DNA of 48,367 nt. Source: Deltaproteobacteria bacterium. GTDB taxonomy: Bacteria; Desulfobacterota; Desulfomonilia; UBA1062. Every line of letters starts with the position of its first letter. Within the stretch, counting starts at the first letter, position 1. Location of the stretch: positions 1 through 48,367 of the forward strand of contig JAKPDW010000017.1 of the NCBI GenBank assembly GCA_029552245.1. Reading direction: 5' to 3'. Below, piece by piece: positions 1-7,963 of the stretch. The notes below the pieces were generated by a model. That model saw nothing but the letters and a program-made list of their open reading frames with translations. It did no database searches and was not told where the DNA came from. Position numbers and translations under genes: made by a program.

Positions 1-1
1 G

Positions 2-1189
2 GCGACCACCGAGATGGTGTCCATGCTCGGCGGCGGCATACGTGAGGTGCCCATACAGTACATCATCAGCAGCCCGGACATGGAGGGGCTCCAGAGGAAC
101 ACGCAGGCGGTCATGCGCGAGCTCGCCAAGGTGAGGGGCGTGGTCGACGTGGATACCTCCCTCGAGACGGGGAAGCCGGAAGTCAGGGTGTACATAGACA
201 GGGAGAGGGCATCTGACCTGGGCGTGAGCGTGGCCTCGATAGCCGAAGCGGTGAACCTCCTCGTGAGCGGCGAGGTCGACATATCGAAGTTCAAGGACGA
301 GTCGCGCTCGAGGCGCTACGACGTGAGGATGCGCCTCAGGCCCGAGGACAGGGCAAACCCCTCGGATCTCGGCAACATAGCGGTGAGGGCCGCCGACGGG
401 AGGCTCGTGGAACTCTCCAACCTGGTCACCATAGTCGAGGGCGGGGGGCCGACCAGCATCAGCAGGTACAACCGCCAGAGGTCCACGTGGGTCTTCGCCA
501 ACCTCGAGAACAAGCCCCTGGCCGAGGCCATGGCCGAGCTCGACTCGATCGCCTCGAGGATCCTGCCCGCAGGGTACAGGACGGCGTACGTGGGCCAGGC
601 CGAGACCATGGGTGAATCTTTCAAGTACCTCCTGTTCGCGCTCCTCTTGGGCATCGTCCTCGCCTACATGGTGCTCGCGGCCCAGTTCGAGAGCTTCCTC
701 CATCCCATAACGGTCCTCCTGGCCATGCCGCTGTCGTTCATCGGAGCGTTCGGCGCCCTGCTCGTGACGGGCATGACCATAAGCATCGTGAGCTTCATCG
801 GGCTCATTCTCCTCATGGGGCTCGTGAAGAAGAACTCCATCCTGCTCGTGGACTACACGAACACGCTGAGAGAGCGCGGCTACTCGAGGAGGGACGCCAT
901 CCTCCAGGCAGGGCCCGTGAGGCTCAGGCCGATCCTCATGACCACCTTCGCCATGGTGTTCGGCATGCTTCCCGTTGCGCTGGGTATCGGCGAGGGCTCC
1001 GACATCAGGGCCCCCATGGGGGTGATCGTGATAGGCGGTCTCCTGACCTCCTTGTTCCTCACGCTCGCGGTGGTGCCGGCTGCGTACGACCTCTTCGACG
1101 ACTGGAAACAGGGGATCGGGAGATGGGTGAGGTCGCGTATGCGTACAGGGCATGCTCAAGAGTCTCCCGAAGGGGGCGATGCGAGATGA
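2..1189 (+). CDS. RND efflux transporter, HAE1/AcrB type (C-terminal part, cut by window start)
   Basis: This is the last 395 residues of an inner-membrane RND drug/proton antiporter; the start lies before the window. The first half is periplasmic porter and docking domain, including a stretch typical of the family (VDTSLETGKPEVRVYIDR). The second half is the C-terminal membrane domain, with hydrophobic helices beginning at YLLFALLLGIVLAYMVLAAQFES and the conserved segments LAMPLSFIGAFGALL and GLVKKNSILLVDY. The LRERG...A...A...RLRPILMTT stretch is the usual HAE1 signature before the final helices. The pump would work with a periplasmic adaptor and an outer-membrane channel that are not in the window. 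Its stop overlaps the next start codon (ATGA), so the PII-like gene is probably translationally coupled. The substrate cannot be told from this fragment. Confidence 0.93.
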   Translation, partial: ATTEMVSMLGGGIREVPIQYIISSPDMEGLQRNTQAVMRELAKVRGVVDVDTSLETGKPEVRVYIDRERASDLGVSVASIAEAVNLLVSGEVDISKFKDESRSRRYDVRMRLRPEDRANPSDLGNIAVRAADGRLVELSNLVTIVEGGGPTSISRYNRQRSTWVFANLENKPLAEAMAELDSIASRILPAGYRTAYVGQAETMGESFKYLLFALLLGIVLAYMVLAAQFESFLHPITVLLAMPLSFIGAFGALLVTGMTISIVSFIGLILLMGLVKKNSILLVDYTNTLRERGYSRRDAILQAGPVRLRPILMTTFAMVFGMLPVALGIGEGSDIRAPMGVIVIGGLLTSLFLTLAVVPAAYDLFDDWKQGIGRWVRSRMRTGHAQESPEGGDAR

Positions 1190-1476
1190 AGATGGTCTTC
1201 GTGGTCTATTCGAGGGCGGCCGATTACGACGTGATCAAGGCGCTCAAGGATGCGGGCATAACGGCCTACACCAAGATGGAACGCGCCTGCGGGGAAGGGC
1301 TGGAGACCGAGCCGAAGCTCCACACCCACACCTGGCCGGGGGAAAACTGTGTCCTCTTCGCCGCGGTGGGCATCGAGGAGTACGAGCGCCTCACCGGGGT
1401 AATCCGGGAACTCAAGGCCAGGCATCCACGGGCTGGACTCAAGGCCTTCGTCCTGCCCATGGAGGAGATCATCTAG
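1186..1476 (+). CDS. Small PII-like (GlnB-superfamily) protein coupled to the RND pump
   Basis: A 96-residue protein beginning MKMVFVVYSRAADYDVIKAL, with the beta-alpha-beta pattern of the PII/CutA fold. Its first strand and helix match where PII proteins start (MKMV...D.VIKALKDAGI.AYTK), and it ends with a strand, KAFVLPMEEII, like the PII C-terminus. The T-loop tyrosine and ATP-binding signature of canonical PII are missing, so it is a divergent PII-like protein and not a second GlnB/GlnK. The ATG is fixed by a four-base ATGA overlap with the RND stop, which implies translational coupling. Distant PII relatives are known next to RND and heavy-metal efflux genes. I infer a regulatory or metal/nucleotide-sensing role for the pump; the ligand is unknown. 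Confidence 0.7.
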   Translation: MKMVFVVYSRAADYDVIKALKDAGITAYTKMERACGEGLETEPKLHTHTWPGENCVLFAAVGIEEYERLTGVIRELKARHPRAGLKAFVLPMEEII

Positions 1477-1602
1477 CGACGAAGGTGCCTCGATGCCTCG
1501 TGGCGACTTTCGGTCCAGCCGGGCCGGCATGGATGGGATCGTCTTGCGCAAGGCGCCGCGCATAGCGTATGATCACTGTCTGCAGAGAGCGCCGACGTGG
1601 TC

Positions 1603-1974
1603 ATGATGAAAGACATCCTCTACGAGAAGACCGAGCAGAGGCTGCTCGCCAAGGAGCTCGACCCGGCGAAATCGACCGAACTGGGGCGCTGGAGCGTCTC
1701 CGAGGGCGGGATGTGCCTCAGGAACGATTCGGAAACCCTCTACGTGACCGACCAGGGCAGGTATTTCATCGTGTACGAAGGGGGGATGAACGCCTCCTTC
1801 CACCGGCTCCCCGGGGTGGAAACGTGGTTCGGCGGGAGCCACACTCGAGAGGTGACGATCGAGGAGGCGGTCGCGTGGTGCGAGGAGACGGGCAACGACG
1901 ACGCCCTCAAGGGGCACCTGCCCTTCCTGGTCTTCCTCTTCGAGCGGGCCCCCGGCTCGTCTCACCCGGCCTAG
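1603..1974 (+). CDS. Hypothetical protein, about 123 residues
   Basis: I do not recognise this protein. It reads as a soluble cytoplasmic protein with an N-terminal helix (ILYEKTEQRLLAKELD), a beta-rich centre (GMCLRNDSETLYVTDQGRYFIVYEGG) and a C-terminal helical part (TIEEAVAWCEETGNDDALKG). There is no signal peptide or membrane segment. Normal codon use, clearly better than the overlapping frames, argues that it is real. The start is uncertain: GTG at 1597, ATG at 1603 and ATG at 1606 are all in frame and none has a strong ribosome binding site. It follows the PII-like gene after a 126-base gap and may belong to the same transcript. Confidence 0.6.
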   Translation: MMKDILYEKTEQRLLAKELDPAKSTELGRWSVSEGGMCLRNDSETLYVTDQGRYFIVYEGGMNASFHRLPGVETWFGGSHTREVTIEEAVAWCEETGNDDALKGHLPFLVFLFERAPGSSHPA

Positions 1975-2435
1975 CGGGCCTTCGGCCGCTGCCCCCCTTC
2001 GTGTTCCCCTTGCGAGAGGAGCCGCCCCTGCCGCAGACGCGGGGAGACCATGGCGGGACAGAAGCCTGACGCCCTCGGGGTTCGGGTCATGTCCGAATGC
2101 GACTGCTTTGCGGGTTCTCCGGATCGAGGCGGCCCGTGCGGCCACGGGGTAAGCACCGGCAGCTCCGCATGCGCCGCGGTAAGTCGCCGGGACCTGGGGT
2201 GAGCCCACGAACGTGCCGCATGTCGAGGTCTTCCCCGCCTGCCGGGTCCTCACCGATAGCGACACGAGCCGACCTCCCATGACCGTCGAGGAGGGCCGTG
2301 GGATTCAGGAAGGGTCGCATGAAGGAGGCCGTGCAGGACCGCGGCCGAGGGGCCGGCACACGCGCCTGGTGAATTCTCCTGGAAGAGACCCCGCTGGAGC
2401 GCGTTCTTGGGGTCTTTTCCCGTGGGTGATTGGTG
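1975..2435. other. Gene-free stretch between convergent genes
   Basis: No convincing gene. It holds a terminator-like hairpin near its right end (2383-2418) and two similar short blocks, GGTAAGCACCGG and GGTAAGTCGCCGG, near 2150-2195, of unknown meaning. Open frames here have poor codon use and no similarity I can recognise. Confidence 0.5.
2383..2418. terminator. Hairpin terminator between convergent genes
   Basis: AGACCCC (2386-2392) pairs with GGGGTCT (2409-2415). The stem extends outward through three further pairs (one G-U) into the TTTT run at 2415-2418. It has a T-tract on the plus strand and lies just downstream of the minus-strand barrel gene, so it could end transcription from either side. 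Confidence 0.55.
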
Positions 2436-2969
2436 CTACAGGTCGAACCCGAGCCTTACCATGAGCGTCACGAGGTCGCTGTCGAGGTCGTCGTCATCGA
2501 AGAGCACGTGGTACTTGAGGTCCATGCCGAGGCTCATGGACCGCTGCAGGGGCACCTCGATGCCCGCGCCCATGGAGATGCCGCCAGAGCTCTCGGTGTC
2601 GTCCCCGACCCTGCTCTCAAAGTCGAGAAAGTAGAGCCCGAGACCGACGTCGGCGTACACCCGCGCGGAGCCCGCCTGCGCGTTGATCCTCGGGCCGACG
2701 ATGATCGAGGTGATCTCCAGGCCGTCGGCGCCCCTGCCGTCTGGATCGTGGTCAGCGGTGGTCAGGGAGGCCTCGATGCCCAGCATCCTGTCTATCCGGT
2801 ACCCCGCGTAGACACCGAAACCGAGAGCCGTCTCCAGGTCTGCCTCGGAGTCCGACACGATCTCGGGTCCGACCTGCACCCCCACGTACGCCCGGGAAGC
2901 CTCGCACGGGGATGAAAGGAAAGGGGCCAGTGCGCAGACAGCCAAGACGAAGAGCCTTTTCAGTTCCAT
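2436..2969 (-). CDS. Outer-membrane beta-barrel protein (OmpA/OprF-like barrel fold)
   Basis: A 177-residue protein with a Sec signal peptide (MELKRLFVLAVCALAPFLSSPCEA), followed by alternating amphipathic strands typical of a small outer-membrane barrel: AYVGVQVGPEIV, LGFGVYAGYRID, LGIEASLTTADHD, SARVYADVGLGLYFLDFE, SLGMDLKYHVLF. It ends in a terminal strand closing with an aromatic/hydrophobic residue pair (VRLGFDL). Its role is structural or adhesive; the specific function is unknown. The chosen ATG has the ribosome binding site GGAGGGTG and gives a clean signal peptide. A second in-frame ATG at 3044 has a nearly identical ribosome binding site and would add 25 residues before the signal peptide, which is less likely. 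It is monocistronic, convergent with the 1603 gene. Confidence 0.75.
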   Translation of the reverse strand: MELKRLFVLAVCALAPFLSSPCEASRAYVGVQVGPEIVSDSEADLETALGFGVYAGYRIDRMLGIEASLTTADHDPDGRGADGLEITSIIVGPRINAQAGSARVYADVGLGLYFLDFESRVGDDTESSGGISMGAGIEVPLQRSMSLGMDLKYHVLFDDDDLDSDLVTLMVRLGFDL

Positions 2970-3003
2970 GGTGAACACCCTCCGGGACACGCTTTCATGG
3001 TGA
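2965..3003. repeat. Duplicated translation-start segment, copy 1
   Basis: This ~39-bp block is closely similar to 3040-3080, exactly 75 bases away. On the minus strand both carry CGGAGGGTGTTCAC followed by ATGGA, so each has a ribosome binding site and an in-frame start codon for the barrel protein. Copy 2 has one base less between the site and the ATG. Confidence 0.75.
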
Positions 3004-3039
3004 ACAATGGATGAAACAGGTCGAGTCGGTGATTGACGA

Positions 3040-3080
3040 TCCATGTGAACACCCTCCGATATACATGCTTCCATGGGTGA
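3040..3080. repeat. Duplicated translation-start segment, copy 2
   Basis: The upstream copy of the block at 2965-3003. It holds the alternative start ATG at 3044 (minus strand) in frame with the barrel gene. Similarity stops on both sides, so this is a short duplication rather than a longer repeat. Confidence 0.7.
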
Positions 3081-3646
3081 CCGTCGTTTTCTTGAGCCTC
3101 GCTCGTGATCCGCCGTCTCCCCAGGCTTTGTGCTTAACAGGGCTCGGAGACGAAGGTCAAGGCAATTCAGGGGAAGTCTCTCCCTCGGCGCCCGAGCCTC
3201 TCGTGATACCGCGTCGGCGGAGAGCCACAGGACCCGAACCCGCACCTGGTTGTTCCCGCCTGCATGCCGGTGCGGGGTGGCCCTTGCCCGGAGGAGCCCC
3301 ACGAGGCCGCTATCGTACACGTGACGGGTATCCTCCGGGCGGGTGCATCCGCATTCACCCGGCAGGGAACAAGACCACATGGCGCTCTTGTCTTGCTGTT
3401 CCCCCCCGCGGACGGTCCGTGCACATGGGTGCAGGTTACACGAGCGGTGTGCTCCAGGGGGGTTCGGCGACCGAGACCTAGGTGAGCGCGCCTGTTCACG
3501 GCATGCACAGCCTTGCACCGGGTGACCCCAGGGGAAAACACGAGGGGCGGGCGTCGCCCCGCCCCTTTGTCACCTTGAGGCCGGATCTCCCTCGAGCGGC
3601 GAAGCGCTCAAGCCTGGTCAGGGTGTCGATCAGCCGTGGATGTCGT
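3081..3646. other. Gene-free region upstream of the barrel gene and downstream of hcp
   Basis: I see no believable gene here. The region must hold the minus-strand promoter for the barrel protein, but no clear -35/-10 pair stands out. A strong GC hairpin at 3544-3565 probably ends hcp transcription. Confidence 0.5.
3538..3568 (-). terminator. Probable hcp terminator
   Basis: GGGGCGGG (3544-3551) pairs perfectly with CCCGCCCC (3558-3565) around a six-base loop. Reading the minus strand, downstream of the hcp stop, the stem is followed by TCGTGTTTT. On the plus strand TTT follows, so it may be bidirectional. Confidence 0.65.
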
Positions 3647-5281
3647 TCACATGCCCTGCATCATGGACGCGACGTCATTGGCCGCATCCGTGACAGGCTT
3701 GATGTCGAACTTCTCGACGAGCACCTTGCCGACACCGAGGGAGAGGAAGGCCGGGAGCGTCGGGCCGAGCCTTATGCCCTTGAAGCCGAGGCTCAAGAGC
3801 GCGAGCAGGACCGCGACCGCCTTCTGCTCGTACCAGGCGATGTCGAAGGACAAGGGGAGCTCGTTGACGTCATCGAGCCCGAAGGCGTCCTTCAGCTTGA
3901 GCGCGATGACGGCCAGCGAGTACGAGTCGTTGCACTGGCCCGCGTCGAGCACCCTGGGAATGCCGCCTATGTCGCCCAAGACGAGCTTGTTGTAGCGGTA
4001 CTTGGCGCAGCCGGCTGTCAGGATCACGGTGTCTGCAGGCAGGGCCTCGGCCACCCTCGTGAAGTATTCTCGCTCCTTGTGCCTGCCGTCGCAGCCGGCC
4101 ATGACCACGAAACGCCTGATGGCACCGGTCTTGACCGCCTCGATCACCTTGTCCGCAAGCGCCGTCACCTGGTTGTGGGCGAACCCGCCGACGATGGTGC
4201 CGTTCTCCAGCTCCCTGGGGGCCGGGCAGGTCTTCGCGAGGGCGATGATCTCGGAGAAATCCTTCGGCTTGCCGTCCGAGCGGTCGGGGATGTGTTTCAC
4301 CCCGGGGTAGCCGGCGGTCCCTGTGGTGAAGATGCGACCCTGGTACGACTCCTTCACCGGCACGATGCAGTTGGTGGTCATGAGGATCGGGCCCCTGAAG
4401 GTCTCGAATTCCTCGCGCTGGTGCCACCAGGAGCCGCCGTAGTTGCCGACCAGGTTGTCGTACTTTTTGAAGAACGGGTAGGAGTGGGCCGGGAGCATCT
4501 CGCCGTGGGTGTACACGTCGACCCCGGAGCCCTTGGTCTGTTCGAGGAGCTCCTCGAGGTCCTTGAGGTCGTGGCCGGACACGAGGATGCCGGGGTTCGC
4601 CCTCACACCGGTGCCCACCGTGGTGATCTCCGGGTTGCCGTAGGTGGACGTGTTGGCCTTGTCCAGCAGGGCCATGGTCTTGACGGCCGTATCGCCTGCC
4701 TTCTCGACGAGGGAGACGAGGGTGTCGGCGGGCAGGTCCTTGGTCGTCGCGGCGAGGCCCTGCGCGATGAACCGGTAGATCTCTGCGTCCTCGAACCCGA
4801 GGACGAAGGCGTGGTGCGCGTACGCGGCGATGCCCTTCAACCCGTAGACCAGGAGTTCCCTGAGCGAGCGTATGTCCTCGTCAGCGGTGGCGAGGACGCC
4901 GACGTCTTTGGCCTTCGACAGCCTCTCCTCCCTCGAGCCGGCCACCCACAGGGCGCTGTCGTGGTCTACCGTCTTGCCGTCCTCTCCCGCAGCCCTCAGG
5001 AGTTCCTCCCTCAGCTGCAAGGCCTTGTCGATGTAGCCGTGGATGCGTTCGGCGTCGAAGTTGGTGTTCGTGAGCGTGGAGAACAGCGCGTCCGCCATGA
5101 CTCGCCCGTGCGCCTCGGTGAACGATCCCTTGCCCATTGCCTTCTCCGCGTAGAGCGATGCGCCCTTGAGCGTGTGGATGAGCAGGTCCATGAGATTCGC
5201 GGTCTCCTCGGTCTTGCCGCAGACCCCCCTGACGGTGCACCCCTGGTTGCGAGCCGTTTCCTGACACTGGAAACAGAACAT
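3647..5281 (-). CDS. hcp: Hybrid-cluster protein / hydroxylamine reductase
   Basis: A 544-residue cytoplasmic Fe-S protein. The N-terminus MFCFQCQET carries C3, C6, C15 and C21, the Desulfovibrio-type spacing that binds a [4Fe-4S] cluster. The ligands of the hybrid Fe-S-O cluster are all recognisable by comparison with the Desulfovibrio vulgaris protein: H237, E261, C305, C397, C425, C450, E485 and K487. The enzyme reduces hydroxylamine in vitro and is thought to act in vivo in NO/nitrosative-stress defence, probably as an NO reductase or S-nitrosylase. The start is well supported by GGGAGGT seven bases upstream. No hcr-type reductase gene lies next to it, so the electron donor is not evident. 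A CRP/FNR-type dyad at 5341-5358 sits where an activator would be expected. Confidence 0.97.
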   Translation of the reverse strand: MFCFQCQETARNQGCTVRGVCGKTEETANLMDLLIHTLKGASLYAEKAMGKGSFTEAHGRVMADALFSTLTNTNFDAERIHGYIDKALQLREELLRAAGEDGKTVDHDSALWVAGSREERLSKAKDVGVLATADEDIRSLRELLVYGLKGIAAYAHHAFVLGFEDAEIYRFIAQGLAATTKDLPADTLVSLVEKAGDTAVKTMALLDKANTSTYGNPEITTVGTGVRANPGILVSGHDLKDLEELLEQTKGSGVDVYTHGEMLPAHSYPFFKKYDNLVGNYGGSWWHQREEFETFRGPILMTTNCIVPVKESYQGRIFTTGTAGYPGVKHIPDRSDGKPKDFSEIIALAKTCPAPRELENGTIVGGFAHNQVTALADKVIEAVKTGAIRRFVVMAGCDGRHKEREYFTRVAEALPADTVILTAGCAKYRYNKLVLGDIGGIPRVLDAGQCNDSYSLAVIALKLKDAFGLDDVNELPLSFDIAWYEQKAVAVLLALLSLGFKGIRLGPTLPAFLSLGVGKVLVEKFDIKPVTDAANDVASMMQGM

Positions 5282-5314
5282 GTCCTTTACCTCCCTTTCT
5301 TGAAATGGTGGCCC

Positions 5315-5358
5315 ACCATACCCCATGCATGGTAAGGTCTCCTTGACCTGAGTCAAGG
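5315..5358 (-). promoter_or_regulatory. hcp promoter with CRP/FNR-family (HcpR-like) dyad
   Basis: CCTTGAC (5341-5347) and GTCAAGG (5352-5358) form a perfect seven-base dyad around four bases. TTGAC-N4-GTCAA is the half-site layout of the CRP/FNR family. On the minus strand TATGGT (5320-5315) can serve as -10. That puts the start of transcription near 5308 and the dyad centre at about -41.5, the class II activator position. I infer an HcpR/FNR/DNR-type activator responding to NO or redox; its gene is not in the window. Confidence 0.7.
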
Positions 5359-5594
5359 TTCGGAGATGACGCCCCCATCCTGCGGGGCATGCCTGACCGT
5401 CGTGTTCGCGCCCAGGGCTGCCGGGAGCTCTCGCATCACGGGAGGGTCGCGCATGGCGTGGATGGTGAAGCACGCTCAAAAAAAGGCAGAGCCCGCTTTT
5501 GATGATGAGGAAAAGGATCGTAGGGGAAAGGGCGCCCGCTTGAGTGCTCGAGGAGAGGATGGGGCCGATCCCAAGGAGAGGGGGAGACGGGGAT

Positions 5595-5924
5595 ATGCAA
5601 TTTCTCATAATCGCGAGGGACGCCGCGGACGAACACGCCGTCGAGCGCAGGATGCAGTCACGCGAGATGCACCTGAAGGGTATTGAGAGACTGAGGGAAG
5701 AAGGGGCTGTGCTCTTCGGCGCCGCAATCCTGGACGAAGAGGGAGTCATGCGGGGCTCGATGCTCGTCGTCGACTTCCCGGACAGGCAATCCTTGGAGAA
5801 CTACCTCGCGGACGAACCCTACGTGATAGGGCGCGTCTGGGAAAGGATAGACATCACGGCCTGCAGGGTGCCCGATCTCTTCATGGAGCAGCGTAAAAGA
5901 CACATGAAAGATGCACAAAGGTGA
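5595..5924 (+). CDS. YciI-like family protein
   Basis: A 109-residue protein starting [19 protein letters not shown] with the YCII-fold pattern: a beta strand (QFLIIARD), a helix with H and R residues ([29 protein letters not shown]), a strand ([10 protein letters not shown]) followed by [12 protein letters not shown], and a terminal strand ([10 protein letters not shown]). The DEPYV element is the family hallmark. YciI-like proteins are small cytoplasmic alpha-beta barrel proteins of mostly unknown role; a few are dehalogenases or act in aromatic metabolism. The ATG at 5595 is preferred because the upstream in-frame start adds residues with no family likeness. It is divergent from hcp, sharing a ~310-base intergenic region, so co-regulation is possible but unproven. 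Confidence 0.8.
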   Translation: MQFLIIARDAADEHAVERRMQSREMHLKGIERLREEGAVLFGAAILDEEGVMRGSMLVVDFPDRQSLENYLADEPYVIGRVWERIDITACRVPDLFMEQRKRHMKDAQR

Positions 5925-6380
5925 ACATCCTGCCTGAATCGGACAAAAATGTGCCTTTCGTGCGGGGAGCCTGCTCGAGGTGAAGCCGGGGATGGAGATG
6001 ATGTTCGGGGGCGCTCGGCAGAGGAGGTTCGCCTCCTCGAGGACGGGATCATGAGCGGCCGGAAGCAGCGACGGGCCGGAACGACAAGGCCGCGATACGC
6101 TCCCAAACGGCCTGCGGCGGCGCGCAGCCGCGGATGTTCGGGGTGTGAGGGGGACGCAGGTGCCGATGCGCCGGGGGCGGCCAGATCCTCATGGTGGACG
6201 GGTCTCTTCCCGGTGTGACCGTTCTCGGCCGTGCCTGGTCGGGATGTTCACCAAGATTTTCGTGTGACAGGGATCTTTCCCCGGTTTGATGCGGCCGTGA
6301 CCCTCCCGCACCGACTCGTCCCTTGACCGGCGTCGTAGCGAGGGGTATCCATGGTGCCGAACTTGCATAGGGTGGGGATC
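5925..6380. other. Gene-free stretch before purF
   Basis: No supported gene. Two structures are visible. One is GGACAAAAATGTGCC at 5941-5955, an imperfect dyad resembling the element upstream of the glutamate synthase promoter. The other is a perfect seven-base hairpin with a TTCG loop at 6021-6038. A sigma-54-like spacing at 6352-6367 is judged too close to the purF start (see rejected items). Confidence 0.5.
6021..6038. terminator. TTCG-capped hairpin downstream of the YciI-like gene
   Basis: GAGGAGG (6021-6027), loop TTCG, CCTCCTC (6032-6038): a stable seven-pair stem with a UUCG tetraloop. There is no T-tract, so it may stabilise the transcript or assist termination. It lies about 100 bases past the YciI-like stop codon. 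Confidence 0.4.
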
Positions 6381-7778
6381 ATGCACATCGAAGACCACGA
6401 GGGCTGGCACGAGGAGTGCGGGATCGTCGGCATCTACGGCGACGAGCGCGCCTCCGAGAAGGTGTACCTCGGCTTGTACGCCCTCCAGCACAGGGGGCAG
6501 GAGAGCGCGGGCATCGCCTCGGCCGACGGGACCTGCATCGCCTGCCACAAGGGCCAGGGCCTCGTCTGGTCGGTCTTCTCCGACCCCCGGACGATGCCCG
6601 GGCTCAAGGGACATGCTGCCATCGGCCACAACAGGTACTCCACCCGGGGGGTGAGCACGATCGTCAACGCCCAACCCATCGTCGTCGAGTGCCGGCAGGG
6701 CACGATGGCGCTCGCGCACAACGGCACCATAACCAACGCATCGTCCCTGAGAAGACTCTTGCACGACACCGGGTCCATATTCCAGACGACCTCTGACAGC
6801 GAGATCGTCCTCCACCTCGTCGCGCGCTCGAGGGAGGACGGGGTGATCGAGGCCGCAATGAAGGCCATGGAGAAACTCGTGGGTGCGTACTGTTTCGTCC
6901 TGCTGGCACCTGACATGCTCCTTGCGGCCAGGGACCCGTACGGGTTCAGGCCCCTCAGCCTGGGCAGGCTGGGAGACGCGTACGTGGTGGCTTCAGAGAC
7001 CTGCGCCTTCGATATCATGGCCGCCGAGTACGTGCGGTCGCTGGAGCCCGGCGAGGTCCTCGTGATAGACCGCGACGGGCCGAGGTCCCTGTTCCTCCCG
7101 GCTGCGCCCAGGCGTGCCTTCTGCATCTTCGAGTTCATCTACTTCTCCCGGCCGGACAGCCTCGTCTTCGGCGAGAGGGTCGACAAGATACGCAGGCGCT
7201 TGGGCAAGAGGCTCGCGGAAGACGCGCCGGCACAGGCCCACATCGTGATATCGGTGCCTGACTCCGGCAACACCGCGGCCCTGGGGTACGCCCGGGCATC
7301 GGAGACCCGCTACGAGATAGGCCTCATCAGGAACCACTACGTCGGCCGCACCTTCATCGCCCCGCACCAGGACAAGCGCAAGCTCGACGTCAGGGTCAAG
7401 CTCAACGCGGTGGAGGGGGTCGTCGAGGGCAGATCGATCGTGCTCGTGGACGACTCCATCGTGAGGGGGACCACCATGAGACAGATCGTGCGGCTCCTCA
7501 GGGACAAGGGCGCAAGTGAGGTGCACGTGAGGATCAGCTCCCCACCCATCAGGCACCCCTGTTTCTACGGGATAGACATCTCCAGGCACTCCGAGCTCAT
7601 CGCCTCGGAGAAGACGGTGAACGAAGTGTGCTCGTTCATCGGGGCTGACTCGCTCGGCTATCTCAGCCTCGAGGGCATGCTCTCGTGCGTGGAGCACCCG
7701 GAGGACTATTGCACGGCGTGCTTTGACGGGACCTACCCGACGGAAGTGCCCGCGGGCTTCGACAAGTTCTGCTTGTGA
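6381..7778 (+). CDS. purF: Amidophosphoribosyltransferase
   Basis: The first committed enzyme of purine synthesis, moving the glutamine amide to PRPP to give phosphoribosylamine. The N-terminal glutaminase (Ntn) domain begins with catalytic Cys in EECGIVGIYG and contains LQHRGQESAGIA and GHNRYST. The C-terminal phosphoribosyltransferase domain has the PRPP loop IVLVDDSIVRGTT. Cysteines in RAFCIFEF, HPCFYGID and DYCTACFDG match the [4Fe-4S] ligands of the Bacillus-type enzyme. The ATG at 6381 leaves a 12-residue propeptide before the catalytic Cys (11 in B. subtilis), and GGTGGGG precedes it; the ATG at 6351 would give a 22-residue one. It heads the nitrogen island and is followed by the asparagine-synthetase-like gene. 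Confidence 0.95.
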   Translation: MHIEDHEGWHEECGIVGIYGDERASEKVYLGLYALQHRGQESAGIASADGTCIACHKGQGLVWSVFSDPRTMPGLKGHAAIGHNRYSTRGVSTIVNAQPIVVECRQGTMALAHNGTITNASSLRRLLHDTGSIFQTTSDSEIVLHLVARSREDGVIEAAMKAMEKLVGAYCFVLLAPDMLLAARDPYGFRPLSLGRLGDAYVVASETCAFDIMAAEYVRSLEPGEVLVIDRDGPRSLFLPAAPRRAFCIFEFIYFSRPDSLVFGERVDKIRRRLGKRLAEDAPAQAHIVISVPDSGNTAALGYARASETRYEIGLIRNHYVGRTFIAPHQDKRKLDVRVKLNAVEGVVEGRSIVLVDDSIVRGTTMRQIVRLLRDKGASEVHVRISSPPIRHPCFYGIDISRHSELIASEKTVNEVCSFIGADSLGYLSLEGMLSCVEHPEDYCTACFDGTYPTEVPAGFDKFCL

Positions 7779-7869
7779 TCGTGAGCCGCGTTTTGCTCCG
7801 GGAGGGAAAGGGCCGGTCGGGTCAGGCGCACGCGGCAAGGTGAACGGGATCCCGCCAGGGTCCTGAGGG

Positions 7870-7885
7870 TGGCACTCATATTGCA
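7870..7885 (+). promoter_or_regulatory. Sigma-54 (-24/-12) promoter of the asparagine-synthetase-like gene
   Basis: TGGCACT-N4-TTGCA with GG at 7871-7872 and GC at 7883-7884, exactly ten bases apart. This matches the sigma-54 consensus TGGCACG-N4-TTGCA at every position but one. Transcription would start near 7896, about 68 bases before the ATG at 7964. Confidence 0.8.
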
Positions 7886-7963
7886 AAAGAAGTGTCGTCG
7901 ACGAGAAGCCCCCGGGGGGCATGAGCCCAACCGGAGGGTACAAGACCAAGGAGGAGGCGCGTT

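Noticed and set aside
2140-2200. Riboswitch-like blocks GGTAAGCACCGG / GGTAAGTCGCCGG
   Set aside because: They are short and do not assemble into a known riboswitch core (checked by eye for the B12 box), and no gene downstream would be controlled.
3482-5335. Long plus-strand frame opposite hcp (617 residues)
   Set aside because: It lies antisense to a clear Hcp with all ligands conserved. The translation is biased and unlike any family, so it is a shadow frame.
5949-6218. 89-residue plus-strand frame with several cysteines before purF
   Set aside because: Low-complexity Arg/Gly/Ala translation, no ribosome binding site, and interrupted by the TTCG hairpin; no support as a gene.
6352-6367. 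Sigma-54-like spacing (TGG-N10-TTGCA type) just before purF
   Set aside because: The predicted start would fall near 6378, only about three bases before the ATG at 6381 and past its ribosome binding site. The -24 part is also weak, so chance is likely.
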